Shown one piece after another: positions 1-10,863 of a stretch of 33,729 bases of DNA. The first letter of the stretch is position 1, and each line of letters opens with the position of its first letter. The stretch comes from Planctomycetota bacterium. GTDB lineage: Bacteria > Planctomycetota > Phycisphaerae > Phycisphaerales > UBA1924. Both the position numbers and the translations under genes were made by a program. The notes under the pieces are model-generated. The model searched no databases. It saw only the letters and a program-made list of their open reading frames with translations, and was not told the origin of the DNA. The stretch spans positions 1 to 33,729 of the forward strand of contig RFGK01000129.1 of NCBI GenBank assembly GCA_003697045.1. Direction: 5' to 3'.

Positions 1-1145
1 AAATAGCTCACAGTCACGCCGCCCGCATTGGCAAGAATGGCCGGGATAATCTCGACGCCCTTGCCGACAAGGACGCGATCGCCGCCGGGCGTTGATGGTG
101 CGTTGGCAGCCTCGGCCATGACCTTGCAATCAAGCCACTCGGCACGCTGCGGAGTGATCATCTGCTCCAGCGCACCGGGAATGAACACATCCACCTTGGT
201 GCGATAAAACTCCTCCTCGGTGATCTCGGTCGCCTTGGGATATCCCTTGATGCAACGGTGTTCGTCGTTGTACCGGGCCAGGTCGAAACAGTCGATCCCG
301 TTGTCGTCGCGCAGGAACCCCGTATGGTCCGCCACAGCGATGATGGTGGCGCCCATGTCCTGAAGGATTCGTCCGCCCCACGAGTTGACATTCCCAAAGC
401 CGAGCAGGCTCACACGCATGCCCTGGATGGGAATCCCGATGCCGGGGAGCATTTCTGCCAACACGTCGGCAACACCCTGGCCGGTGGCCTTTTCACGCCC
501 GAGCGAGCCGCCGAACTCCACGGGCTTGCCGGTCACGACGCGCAGCCCGTCGTTGGCGTCCTTGCCTTCCTTGGACATCATGTAGGTGTCGGCGAACCAG
601 GCCATGATCTGCGCGTTCGTGCCGACATCGGGCGCGGGAATGTCGTAGTCGGGACCGATCTCGTTGCTGATCGCCGAGCAGTAGCGTCGGGTCAGTCGTT
701 CGAGTTCACCAGGCGAAAGCTCCCGCGGGTTGCACTTGAGCCCGCCCTTCCCGCCGCCGAACGGGATGCGCACGAGCGCACACTTCATCGTCATCAACAA
801 GGCCAGGGACTTGACGTCATCGAGGTGCACGTCGGGGTGGTAACGGATCCCCCCCTTGTATGGGCCCAGGGCGTTGTTGTGCTGAATGCGATAGCCCTTG
901 AACAGGCGATGGTGTCCATCATCCATGCGGACTGGAAAATGGACCATGATCTCGTTCTTGGGCTGTGCGAGGATGATCTGCACGCGGTGCTTGAGCGAGA
1001 TCGTATCTGCAGCGTGGAGCATGGTCTCCACGGTCTGCAAGTAGAGGTTGTCGGGGTCCGTTGGAAAGCCCAGCTCGTCAAAGACTGCGCTTCGGCCATG
1101 GTTCTTGGCCTCGTCGACGCGGCTGTCGGTCGCTGTGGTGGTCAT
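1..1145 (-). CDS. gdhA: Glutamate dehydrogenase (Glu/Leu/Phe/Val dehydrogenase family), 3' end truncated by the window edge
   Basis: Reverse-strand translation from ATG at 1145 reads MTTTATDSRVDEAKNHGRSAVFDELGFP...GPYKGGIRYHPDVHLDDVKSLALLMTMKCALVRIPFGGGKGG...GFGNVNSWGGRILQDMGATIIAVADHTG, with the classic catalytic lysine motifs and NAD-binding region. Not listed as such in the ORF track because it runs off the edge. Confidence 0.93.
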   Translation of the reverse strand, partial: MTTTATDSRVDEAKNHGRSAVFDELGFPTDPDNLYLQTVETMLHAADTISLKHRVQIILAQPKNEIMVHFPVRMDDGHHRLFKGYRIQHNNALGPYKGGIRYHPDVHLDDVKSLALLMTMKCALVRIPFGGGKGGLKCNPRELSPGELERLTRRYCSAISNEIGPDYDIPAPDVGTNAQIMAWFADTYMMSKEGKDANDGLRVVTGKPVEFGGSLGREKATGQGVADVLAEMLPGIGIPIQGMRVSLLGFGNVNSWGGRILQDMGATIIAVADHTGFLRDDNGIDCFDLARYNDEHRCIKGYPKATEITEEEFYRTKVDVFIPGALEQMITPQRAEWLDCKVMAEAANAPSTPGGDRVLVGKGVEIIPAILANAGGVTVSY

Positions 1146-1390
1146 GCCTATGGTTCCTGCGTGAAGAAGAACAGCGGTGGGCGGCGCGTGATTCAACGGC
1201 GGTTCGATCCGGTCCGATCACCCACGACTCGGACGACCCACATGGATCGAAACGTCACATCTGTCCATCGAACCCCTTCCATGGGTCAGCTCCGATCATT
1301 CGTCGATCGGTATCTGTATTCTTCGCCCCCTCCCCCCTCTGACTCCAGAGCCGCGCGCGGGTTTTTCCCGGTCCGGGTGGAGATTCTCGC

Positions 1391-1741
1391 ATGATCGTGT
1401 ATCTCGTTTCGGACCTGATCTGGGAAACACGCATCCGCTCGGCCGCCCAGGCTGTGGGCGTCGAGGCGATGCGCGTGCGCCAGGCCGATGAACTGCACAA
1501 ACTCTTCAACGAAAATGAAGTCGAGCTTTTTCTTGTGGATCTCGAAGCCGAGGGCGCGCTCGAAGCCGTCAGTACGGCCGCAGAGCAGGCCGAAGATACG
1601 CGAATTGTGGCCTGGGCCCCTCATGTGGCAGCAACCATGCTCGAACAGGCCCGGGCCGCGGGCGCCGGCGACGTTCTGGCAAGAGGAGCATTTGCACGCC
1701 AACTCGCCTCGCTGGTCGAATCGGTCGGCTCACGCGGGTGA
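1391..1741 (+). CDS. Small response-regulator receiver-like (pseudo-receiver) protein, 116 aa
   Basis: MIVYLVSDLIWETRIRSAA...VELFLVDLEAEG...RIVAWAPHV...AAGAGDVLARGAF has the alternating alpha/beta pattern of a receiver domain with an Asp at the beta3 end. An SD-like GGTGGAG precedes the ATG. Confidence 0.6.
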   Translation: MIVYLVSDLIWETRIRSAAQAVGVEAMRVRQADELHKLFNENEVELFLVDLEAEGALEAVSTAAEQAEDTRIVAWAPHVAATMLEQARAAGAGDVLARGAFARQLASLVESVGSRG

Positions 1742-1995
1742 TCAGCCGCGCCTGCATCGGCAAGAAAGCGCGATGCCGGGGGGTGTCCGCAGCCGAATCG
1801 TGTTCTATCCTTCTGTCCATTTGGTCATGGGAGGCCGACCCGCTCGGCGTATGCTCGCCGTCGGGCCCGAGATGAACGCAGTAATCGCCCATTTGGGCCC
1901 GTTCCGACATTTCTGTCGGTCGGCACCGCGGGCGTCGGCAGACTTGCCCACTCGGCCGGGCCAGTCGGACGCATGCGGCAAGGGAATCGACATTC

Positions 1996-3753
<1,758 letters not shown>

Positions 3754-3776
3754 ATCGCACAACCCATCCAAATACC

Positions 3777-3808
3777 AACCGCCCCGGTCCAATCGGGGCG
3801 GTTTTTTG
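3777..3808 (+). terminator. Rho-independent terminator after rpsA
   Basis: aaccgcccc-(ggtccaatc)-ggggcggtt followed by a T run (ttttt); 9-bp perfect stem, 24 nt after the rpsA stop. Confidence 0.93.
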
Positions 3809-3922
3809 TTGCCGATACCCAAACCTTGGCCCCTCGCGACCGGATAATCTGCCGCACACAGCGCATCTTGCGAAATCAAGCAGTCGCGCCATGCCGCCGG
3901 GCAGCAGCCGCGACGGGTTCGA

Positions 3923-4003
3923 CTAGCACATCGCGATGAACGAAAGCAGAGCGAGAAGTGCCACGCGACGGCCAACCTGTGAAACGGTAAAGAGGTTCTT
4001 CAT
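3923..4003 (-). CDS. Candidate 26-aa small hydrophobic/lipobox-ending peptide (smORF)
   Basis: Reverse-strand ATG at 4003 encodes MKNLFTVSQVGRRVALLALLSFIAMC*. It is preceded by GGAG 6 nt upstream (CCGGAGCCAGACATG). Below the length cut-off of the ORF track. Confidence 0.35.
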   Translation of the reverse strand: MKNLFTVSQVGRRVALLALLSFIAMC

Positions 4004-4136
4004 GTCTGGCTCCGGATCTTCGTTTCCGAGAGATGTTCAACACACGTGCCAGGGCGCACTTCCTGCGCACCGTACCGGCCTTGCAAGCCCGAAATCAAGG
4101 TTTGCCAACATTCCCGGACCCGGACGGCGGAAGTGC

Positions 4137-5987
4137 ATGTTGCTTGTGGGCAACGCGATGTGCCTGATCGCAACAGCAGCGAACTGTCCCGCTGCCCAAG
4201 GCTCCACAGCTTCGGCCCAGACCAGTCCCGAAACCCCCGCACGACAGGCCGATCTCCCCGACGCACAGACGAGCCTTGACGCAGCCACGACCCTGGTCCG
4301 GTGGGTCCGCAAATGGTCCGTCGGCGACGATGAGCCGAGTGGCCTGAGCGGCGCTTCGGTCACCCTTCGCCTCGACGGCCGGGTTATCGGACACGGCGCA
4401 ACAATCGAAAGCCCCGAAAAAGCGCTGTCCGCTGCCGCTCGCCGCGCCATGCTGCGAGCGCTTCCCAACCTGCCCGACAACTGGCACGCCCGGGCAGACG
4501 ATGCGCGACAGAGAATCACCGTCAGCGTCGAGTTGGCCGGCCCGCTCGCCCCACTTGATGCCCACTCCGATGCCGAACTGGCGCTCGGCATTTCGCCGGG
4601 GCTCGAAGGCGTCGCGGTCCGAATCGGCAATCGCGTTGCAGCCAGGTATCCCCTTCAAATGGTCTCGGCCCGTGAACCCGCATCCACAGCCGTCCGCTCG
4701 CTCGTCTCCGAGCTTTCCGGGGATGCGACGCGCGCCCTGGCCGAAATCGACGAGCTCCGCTCGCTCGGGTACACGTTCTACCGCTTTCGAACCGTCCAAC
4801 TGGCCCAGATCGATCCACGCGCAGCACCCGTATTTCTGCATCGCGGCGGGCGCGTGATCGACACCAGCGAACTCACCATGCCCCGCCTGCGCGTCATGGC
4901 CGACGGAATGGCTTCAAATCTCATCGCACGCCTGTGGCCGGGCGTCGAGCCGTTCGGGCTCATGGGAACGATGGACCCCGTCACCGGGCGAGCGGAGACC
5001 CGGGCCGAGCATCCAGCCGCCCAGGCGCTCGTCGTCAGTGCCCTGGCGCGTTATGTCGCAACGCCCGGGATGGACGCCGAGACGGTCCGCAAGGCCCGCC
5101 AGACCATCCATCAGGTGCTCGACGAGCTCGCCGAGGTCGCCGACGGCGAATACGAGCCGTGGGCCGACGCGAGCACCTCCGCAGCCGTCATCGTCGCGCT
5201 GACCGACGCCGGCCAGCTCGTCCCGGAGGATGAACAGGTCCACCGGATGCGTGAACGCTGCGTGCAGACCGTATTGATGGGCTTCGACCCACAAGAACAG
5301 TCATTTCCGCCTTCGCTCGACCCGAGCGGATGGGGCATTGTTTCGCTGGCGCTGGTGCGCCTGTCAAGGCAGGACGCGGCGCTGGTCAGCCGTGAACATG
5401 CCGAGGCGGCCGTCCGCACCACGTTTCGACAGACCGACCCGCGCAATCTCGTCTCGCAGTTTCCATGGCTCGGCTGGGCCGAGATCGAGCTGGCCGGCGC
5501 CGATCAGCCGATCAAGGCGCGCGTCGCGCTGCTCGAAGCACGCCGACTGATCGACGAGCATCAGCTCGATCCCTCGACGCTTGCCCCGGCCGATCGTGAT
5601 CTCGCCGGCGCAATCGTCTACACCCGGGCCGCCACGCCACTTCCAACCTGGAACTCGATTCGTCCGCTCCCGCTCCTGGCCGACATGCTCGCCGACCCGC
5701 GGCTGACCTCCGGTTCACTCGGCGAAGGAGAAGTCGCACGCGAGTTTGCCCACCTGCTGGGCCTTGTCCGCTTTACCCATCAGCTTTGTGCCGGCCCGGC
5801 CGAGGGACACATGTTTGCGCGACCGGACCTTGCCATGTGGGGTGTGCGCATGGCGTTGTGGGATCCGAGAATGCCTCTGGAATCGACAGCCCTGGGCCTG
5901 CAGGGCGTCTGTCGCACTCTGGACGCTGTAAACGCTGTTTCTGCACGAAAAACGCAGATTCCCAAGCACGCAAACCCGCAGGATTAG
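4137..5987 (+). CDS. Secreted protein with AMMECR1-like N-terminal region and alpha-helical (toroid-like) C-terminal region
   Basis: Internal ATG at 4137 gives a plausible signal peptide (MLLVGNAMCLIATAANCPAAQG). Downstream region VTLRLDGRVIGHGATI...AARRAML...ITVSVELAGPLAPL...GLEGVAVRIGNRVAARYPLQMVS...YTFYRFRTVQLAQ resembles the AMMECR1 domain order. The remainder is Ala/Leu-rich helical repeats. Confidence 0.55.
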   Translation: MLLVGNAMCLIATAANCPAAQGSTASAQTSPETPARQADLPDAQTSLDAATTLVRWVRKWSVGDDEPSGLSGASVTLRLDGRVIGHGATIESPEKALSAAARRAMLRALPNLPDNWHARADDARQRITVSVELAGPLAPLDAHSDAELALGISPGLEGVAVRIGNRVAARYPLQMVSAREPASTAVRSLVSELSGDATRALAEIDELRSLGYTFYRFRTVQLAQIDPRAAPVFLHRGGRVIDTSELTMPRLRVMADGMASNLIARLWPGVEPFGLMGTMDPVTGRAETRAEHPAAQALVVSALARYVATPGMDAETVRKARQTIHQVLDELAEVADGEYEPWADASTSAAVIVALTDAGQLVPEDEQVHRMRERCVQTVLMGFDPQEQSFPPSLDPSGWGIVSLALVRLSRQDAALVSREHAEAAVRTTFRQTDPRNLVSQFPWLGWAEIELAGADQPIKARVALLEARRLIDEHQLDPSTLAPADRDLAGAIVYTRAATPLPTWNSIRPLPLLADMLADPRLTSGSLGEGEVAREFAHLLGLVRFTHQLCAGPAEGHMFARPDLAMWGVRMALWDPRMPLESTALGLQGVCRTLDAVNAVSARKTQIPKHANPQD

Positions 5988-6074
5988 ACCGTTTGGAACC
6001 GGCCGTGCGCCTATGATTTCGCGTCGGGGAGGACTGGCTCCAATCGGCTTGTATCCCCGGTGCGGAGTTCGTGC

Positions 6075-8807
6075 ATGAGCGACGGTGAGCTGACCCAGGA
6101 CCAGGCAGCCGACGGGCCGCCTGGAGACATCCCCGACGAGCCGGCCTCGACCGGCGGAAGTGACGACTCCGGCCGCATCGTTGACCACGACATCGAGCGC
6201 GAGCTGCGCGATTCCTACCTGCTCTATGCGATGAGTACGATCATGGATCGCGCCCTGCCCGACGTCCGCGACGGGCTCAAGCCCAGCCAGCGGCGCATCC
6301 TCGTCGCAATGAACGACCTCAAACTGCGCCCGGGCAAGAAGCACCTCAAGTGTGCCAAAATCGCCGGCGACACCTCCGGCAACTACCACCCCCACGGCGA
6401 AAGCGTCATCTATCCCACGCTCGTCGGCATGGCACAGAAATGGAAGATGCGCGTCCCCCTCATCGACCCGCAGGGAAACTTCGGCTCCATCGACGGCGAC
6501 CCCCCCGCTGCCATGCGATACACCGAAGCACGCATGCATCACGCCGCCGTCGAAATGATGGCCGACCTCGATCTCTCCGCCGTCGACCGACAGCCAAACT
6601 ACGACGACCGCCTCACCGAACCGGTCGTGCTCCCGGGCAAGTTTCCGAATCTGCTCATCAACGGCGGCATGGGCATCGCCGTCGGCATGGCCACCAGCCT
6701 GCCACCTCACAACCCCACCGAAATCTTCGACGCAATCGTCCGCGTGATCGAAAACCCCGAGATCACTCTGCTCGATCTCATGCGAGACGAATTCGATGAA
6801 GACGGCACGATCGTGCGACACGGGATCAAGGGCCCTGACTTTCCCACCGGTGGGATCATCCTCGGCCGCGCAGGCATCGTCCATGCCTACGAGAGCGGAC
6901 GCGGGCGCGTCACCGTCCGCGGCACATGCCACATCGAAGAACTCTCAACCAGCCGCGAACAGCTCGTCATCGACCAGATCCCCTTCGGGCTCATGCAAAA
7001 CACGCTCGTCGAGGAGATCGTCAACGCCGTCAAGGATGAACGACTCAAGGACGTCTCGGACGTACGCAACGAGTCCGGACGCAACGCCCAGACACGCATC
7101 GTTCTCGAACTCAAGCGCGGCGCCGACGCCCGCGTAGTCGAAAACCAGCTCTACCAGCACACGCAGTTGCAGCAGACCTTCAGCATCATCAACGTCGCGC
7201 TGGTCAACCGTCAGCCGCGGACGCTGGGGCTGCGACAGCTCATCGACTGCTACATCGACCATCGCGTCGACGTAATTCGCCGTCGCACCGCCCACCTCCT
7301 GCGCGAAGCCAAGAAAAAGGCCCACGTGCTCGAAGGCATGATCTACGCCGTCGTCGACATCGACGAGATCATCGCACTGATCAAGTCAAGCCAGACGCGC
7401 GAAGAAGCGATCCACAAGCTCATGGCTCGTCGCTATCGCATCCCGCCGGAACACCCGGCAAACCAGGCCCTTCCGAGTCGGTTCATCGAGCGCGTGCGCC
7501 TTGCCGAGTCCGCCGGCGGCGTGCGCCTCACCCGCCTTCAGGCCGAGACCATCGGGTCGATGCGCCTCATCCAGCTCGTCGGACTCGAAATCGAACGCCT
7601 CGTTCGCGAATACAACGAGCTCACCGAGGAGATCGAGGGATATGAGCTCATCCTCGCCGAGCACCAGCGCGTGCTTGACATCATCAAGGAAGACTGCGAG
7701 GAGATGAAGCAGCGTTTCGGATCGGAGCGGCTCACCCGGATCGAAGACGCCGCCGGCGACATCTCCATCGAATCTCTCATCCAGGTCGAAGACATGGCTG
7801 TGACCATCAGCCACCTCGGATACGCCAAGCGCGTGCCCGCCTCGACCTACCAGGCTCAGGGGCGCGGGGGCAAGGGCATCCGCGCCACCGACAGCCGCGA
7901 CGGCGACTTTGTCGAGCATCTGTTCGTCGCCAGCACGCACGACGATCTGCTGTGCTTTACCGACACCGGCCGCGTCTTCAAGCTCAAGGTCTATGAGCTG
8001 CCCGAGCTGAGCCGCACCAGTCGCGGCCGACCCATCGTCAACTTCATCGAACTGCGCGAAGGCGAGCGCACCTGCGCCTACCTCGCTGTCAAGAACTTCG
8101 AAGCCGGCAGCCACTACCTCACCTTCATCACACGCGGCGGCATCGTCAAACGCACACCCCTCAAGGCCTATGCCAACGTCAATCGCTCCGGACTCATCGC
8201 CGTGGGACTCAAAGACGGCGACGCCCTGCTCGATGTCCTGCTCACCACCGGCACCGACGATTTGATCCTCGTCACGGCCCAGGGCATGGCCATCCGATTC
8301 AACGAAAGCGATGTCCGCGACATGGGTCGCTCCGCCGCCGGTGTCAAGGGCATTGATCTCGGCAGCGGCAACGAAGTAATCGGGGCCGTGCGCGTCCCGA
8401 TGATCGAAGACGACGACGGCGACCTGCAAACTTCACCCGAAGCAATCGAACGCAACCGTTGCCTCCTCACAATTACCGAGCGCGGGTATGGCAAACGCAC
8501 ACCCGTCGATGCCTATCGCGTACAGCCCGAAAACGGAAAACCCCGAAGCCAGAGCCGCGGAGGCAAGGGACGCACCGACATCCGCATCACCGAAAAAAAC
8601 GGACGCGCTGTGGCAGCCATCAGCGTCGAACAGGGCGACGACGTCGTTGTCATTACACGCAACGGACAACTCGTGCGAACCAGCGCTGATTCCATACGCG
8701 AGACCGGACGCGGTGCTCAGGGAGTGCGGGTCGTGTCGCTCCGCGACGGCGACGCCGTCGTGGCGGCCGCCCGGGTCATCGAAACCGAAGATTCCGACGA
8801 CGAATAG
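6075..8807 (+). CDS. gyrA: DNA gyrase subunit A
   Basis: [41 protein letters not shown]...[20 protein letters not shown]...[21 protein letters not shown] contains the catalytic Tyr. The CTD has a GyrA-box-like QGRGGKG and a second SRGGKG. The open frame extends upstream to a GTG at 6060. Confidence 0.95.
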   Translation: MSDGELTQDQAADGPPGDIPDEPASTGGSDDSGRIVDHDIERELRDSYLLYAMSTIMDRALPDVRDGLKPSQRRILVAMNDLKLRPGKKHLKCAKIAGDTSGNYHPHGESVIYPTLVGMAQKWKMRVPLIDPQGNFGSIDGDPPAAMRYTEARMHHAAVEMMADLDLSAVDRQPNYDDRLTEPVVLPGKFPNLLINGGMGIAVGMATSLPPHNPTEIFDAIVRVIENPEITLLDLMRDEFDEDGTIVRHGIKGPDFPTGGIILGRAGIVHAYESGRGRVTVRGTCHIEELSTSREQLVIDQIPFGLMQNTLVEEIVNAVKDERLKDVSDVRNESGRNAQTRIVLELKRGADARVVENQLYQHTQLQQTFSIINVALVNRQPRTLGLRQLIDCYIDHRVDVIRRRTAHLLREAKKKAHVLEGMIYAVVDIDEIIALIKSSQTREEAIHKLMARRYRIPPEHPANQALPSRFIERVRLAESAGGVRLTRLQAETIGSMRLIQLVGLEIERLVREYNELTEEIEGYELILAEHQRVLDIIKEDCEEMKQRFGSERLTRIEDAAGDISIESLIQVEDMAVTISHLGYAKRVPASTYQAQGRGGKGIRATDSRDGDFVEHLFVASTHDDLLCFTDTGRVFKLKVYELPELSRTSRGRPIVNFIELREGERTCAYLAVKNFEAGSHYLTFITRGGIVKRTPLKAYANVNRSGLIAVGLKDGDALLDVLLTTGTDDLILVTAQGMAIRFNESDVRDMGRSAAGVKGIDLGSGNEVIGAVRVPMIEDDDGDLQTSPEAIERNRCLLTITERGYGKRTPVDAYRVQPENGKPRSQSRGGKGRTDIRITEKNGRAVAAISVEQGDDVVVITRNGQLVRTSADSIRETGRGAQGVRVVSLRDGDAVVAAARVIETEDSDDE

Positions 8808-8833
8808 CCCCGATCTGGTACACTACCTGCGCG

Positions 8834-9184
8834 ATGAGCACCGACTGGTCTGACAAGATCATCCTCTCAAACCTCACCGACGAACCGGCCCTGTCCGACG
8901 AGTTGGCAAGCCTGGCCGATCGCCTCTCCTCCACCGAACGCAGTGACATGCCCCACGTCGTGCTCGACTTCTCCGCCGTCACCTACATCAACAGCTCCAA
9001 CATCGCCCAACTGCTCAAGCTTCGCAATCTGCTCAAAGCCGCCGGGCGCGAGCTTCGCATCTGTGGCGTCACCGATGAAGTCTGGTCGGTCCTGCTCGTC
9101 ACCGGGCTCGATCGCGTCTTCAAGTTCGAGCCTGATACGCTCACCGCTCTGGCCGGGCTCCAGATGATCGACGAGCAGGAATAG
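8834..9184 (+). CDS. STAS-domain protein (anti-sigma factor antagonist-like)
   Basis: HVVLDFSAVTYINSSNIAQLLKLRNLLKAAGRELRICGVTDEVWSVLLVTGLDRVFKFEPD matches the SpoIIAA-type STAS pattern with Ser at the phospho-site. 26 bp downstream of gyrA. Confidence 0.85.
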   Translation: MSTDWSDKIILSNLTDEPALSDELASLADRLSSTERSDMPHVVLDFSAVTYINSSNIAQLLKLRNLLKAAGRELRICGVTDEVWSVLLVTGLDRVFKFEPDTLTALAGLQMIDEQE

Positions 9185-9309
9185 CTCAACCGACCGAAAG
9201 ACAGACGGTCCAAAACACCACGCGGCAGTCACACGTACCCCCGCTCCGCACGCGCTCAACGTCCGCGATGCACCCCCAGAAACCCGCCGCAAGGCATCCT
9301 CACACCCGA

Positions 9310-10863
9310 TCAATCCACCGCAGCATCGGCACTCGGCGCGGCGCTTGGCGGCGCCACCGCCCCCGCTTCGCCCGATGCGCTCAGCAACGGCTGAATCGCA
9401 AAGACGAGCACCACCACCGATGCAGCCGAGATGACCGCAGCAACCGGGCGCGAGACGACACGCGCCGGTTCGACCGCAAGCACATCGGCTTCGGCCGGAC
9501 GTTCCAGATAAGGCGTAACGACCAGACGCAGGTAGTAACACGCCGCGATCGCCGAGTTGACGCCGAGCACGATGATGATCGCGATCTCGCCCGCATTCAC
9601 CGCCGTATAGAACAACCCCAGCTTGCCCATGAAGCCCAGCAGCGGCGGCATGCCCAGCAGGCTCAACGCACAGAGCACCATCGACCACCCAAGCACCGGG
9701 TGCGTCTGACACAGCCCGCGAATATCGTCGAGATCATCGGCCTCGGACCCATCCGGCCGACGCAACGCCGCCAGCACCGCAAACGCGCCCACGTTCATAA
9801 ACCCGTAGCACAACAGGTAAAACAAAACCGCAGCCAGCCCATTGGTCGAAAATGCCCCCGGCGTATCACCCGGCCCGGCAATAACCCCCACCAGCATGTA
9901 CCCCGAGTGCGCAATCGACGAATACGCCAGAATGCGCTTGACCGACCGCTGACGCAGCGCAAGCGTGTTGCCCACGGTCATCGTCAGAGCCGCCGTGATC
10001 CAGAGCAGGAGCCTCACCGCCTCGGGAAGATTCTCCCCATGCGGGCCATACTCCCATCCGATTGCAGCACACAACGTCATGATGGCCACAAAACCCGCCG
10101 TCTTCGGCACAAACGCCAGAAATGCCGACACCGACGAAGCCGCCCCCTGGTACACGTCCGGCGTGTAGAAGTGCATCGGCACCGCCGCAATCTTGAAAAA
10201 CACCCCGATCAGTGAAATCAGCATGCCCAGCGTCAGGATCGGATTCATCCCGTTGGCCCGCACCGAAGCGGCAATGTCGGAAAAATGCGTCGCGCCGGTC
10301 CCGCCATAGATGAGTGCAAAGCCGTACAGAAAGAATGCCGCGCCCAACGCCCCGAGGAAAAAGTACTTGACCCCGGCTTCCTGGCTGCGCGTCCCGCGCG
10401 TCGAGATCGTCACCATGATGTACGTCGGCAGACTCGTCAGCTCGAGCGCGAGAAACAGCCAGATCAGACTCTCCGCACTCGTGCACAGCATCAGGCCCGT
10501 CAGGCTGAACAGAAAGAACGAATAAAACTCCGCACGGTTCGAACGCAACGCATTGAACGTCGTCCGCCCCGCGAGAATGTCCGCCTCGTACTCGCGGTCA
10601 ACCGTGCCGGCCAGCAACATCAAAAGCACCAGCCCCACCATCGCAACCAACAGCTTGGTGAAGGGCATCAGATTCGGAAGCAGCGCCGACGGATCACCCG
10701 GCGCATTGATCGCAAGCCCGCCCGCCACCAGCAACGCCACCGCCGACACCCACGCGCACAAACGCCGCGTCTCCTTCGATGGGCTCAGCCCAAGCACCAT
10801 CACCACGCACGTCGCAACAAACAGCGAAAGCTCCGGCCACAAATACGTGAGTCTCTCGATCAC
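9310..10863 (-). CDS. nuoN: NADH-quinone oxidoreductase subunit N
   Basis: 517 aa multi-TM antiporter-like protein; KYFFLGALGAAFFLYGFALIYGGTGATHF, HFYTPDVYQGAASSVSAFLAFVPKTAGF. GTG start overlaps the nuoM stop (GTGA). Confidence 0.94.
   Translation of the reverse strand: MIERLTYLWPELSLFVATCVVMVLGLSPSKETRRLCAWVSAVALLVAGGLAINAPGDPSALLPNLMPFTKLLVAMVGLVLLMLLAGTVDREYEADILAGRTTFNALRSNRAEFYSFFLFSLTGLMLCTSAESLIWLFLALELTSLPTYIMVTISTRGTRSQEAGVKYFFLGALGAAFFLYGFALIYGGTGATHFSDIAASVRANGMNPILTLGMLISLIGVFFKIAAVPMHFYTPDVYQGAASSVSAFLAFVPKTAGFVAIMTLCAAIGWEYGPHGENLPEAVRLLLWITAALTMTVGNTLALRQRSVKRILAYSSIAHSGYMLVGVIAGPGDTPGAFSTNGLAAVLFYLLCYGFMNVGAFAVLAALRRPDGSEADDLDDIRGLCQTHPVLGWSMVLCALSLLGMPPLLGFMGKLGLFYTAVNAGEIAIIIVLGVNSAIAACYYLRLVVTPYLERPAEADVLAVEPARVVSRPVAAVISAASVVVLVFAIQPLLSASGEAGAVAPPSAAPSADAAVD

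Noticed and set aside
3936-4136. N-terminal extension of the 683-aa ORF
   Set aside because: The signal peptide begins at the internal ATG 4137, preceded by an SD-like GGCGGAAG; upstream codons look non-coding.
7386-8429. 347-aa antisense ORF inside gyrA
   Set aside because: Shadow ORF opposite well-conserved gyrA; low-complexity Val/Asp/Ala-rich sequence with no recognisable domain.
9268-10215. 315-aa plus-strand Arg/His-rich ORF opposite nuoN
   Set aside because: Composition (R/H/Q-rich) is typical of an antisense frame; nuoN is clear on the other strand. The same applies to 11646-12551 and 12373-13689 opposite nuoM and nuoL.
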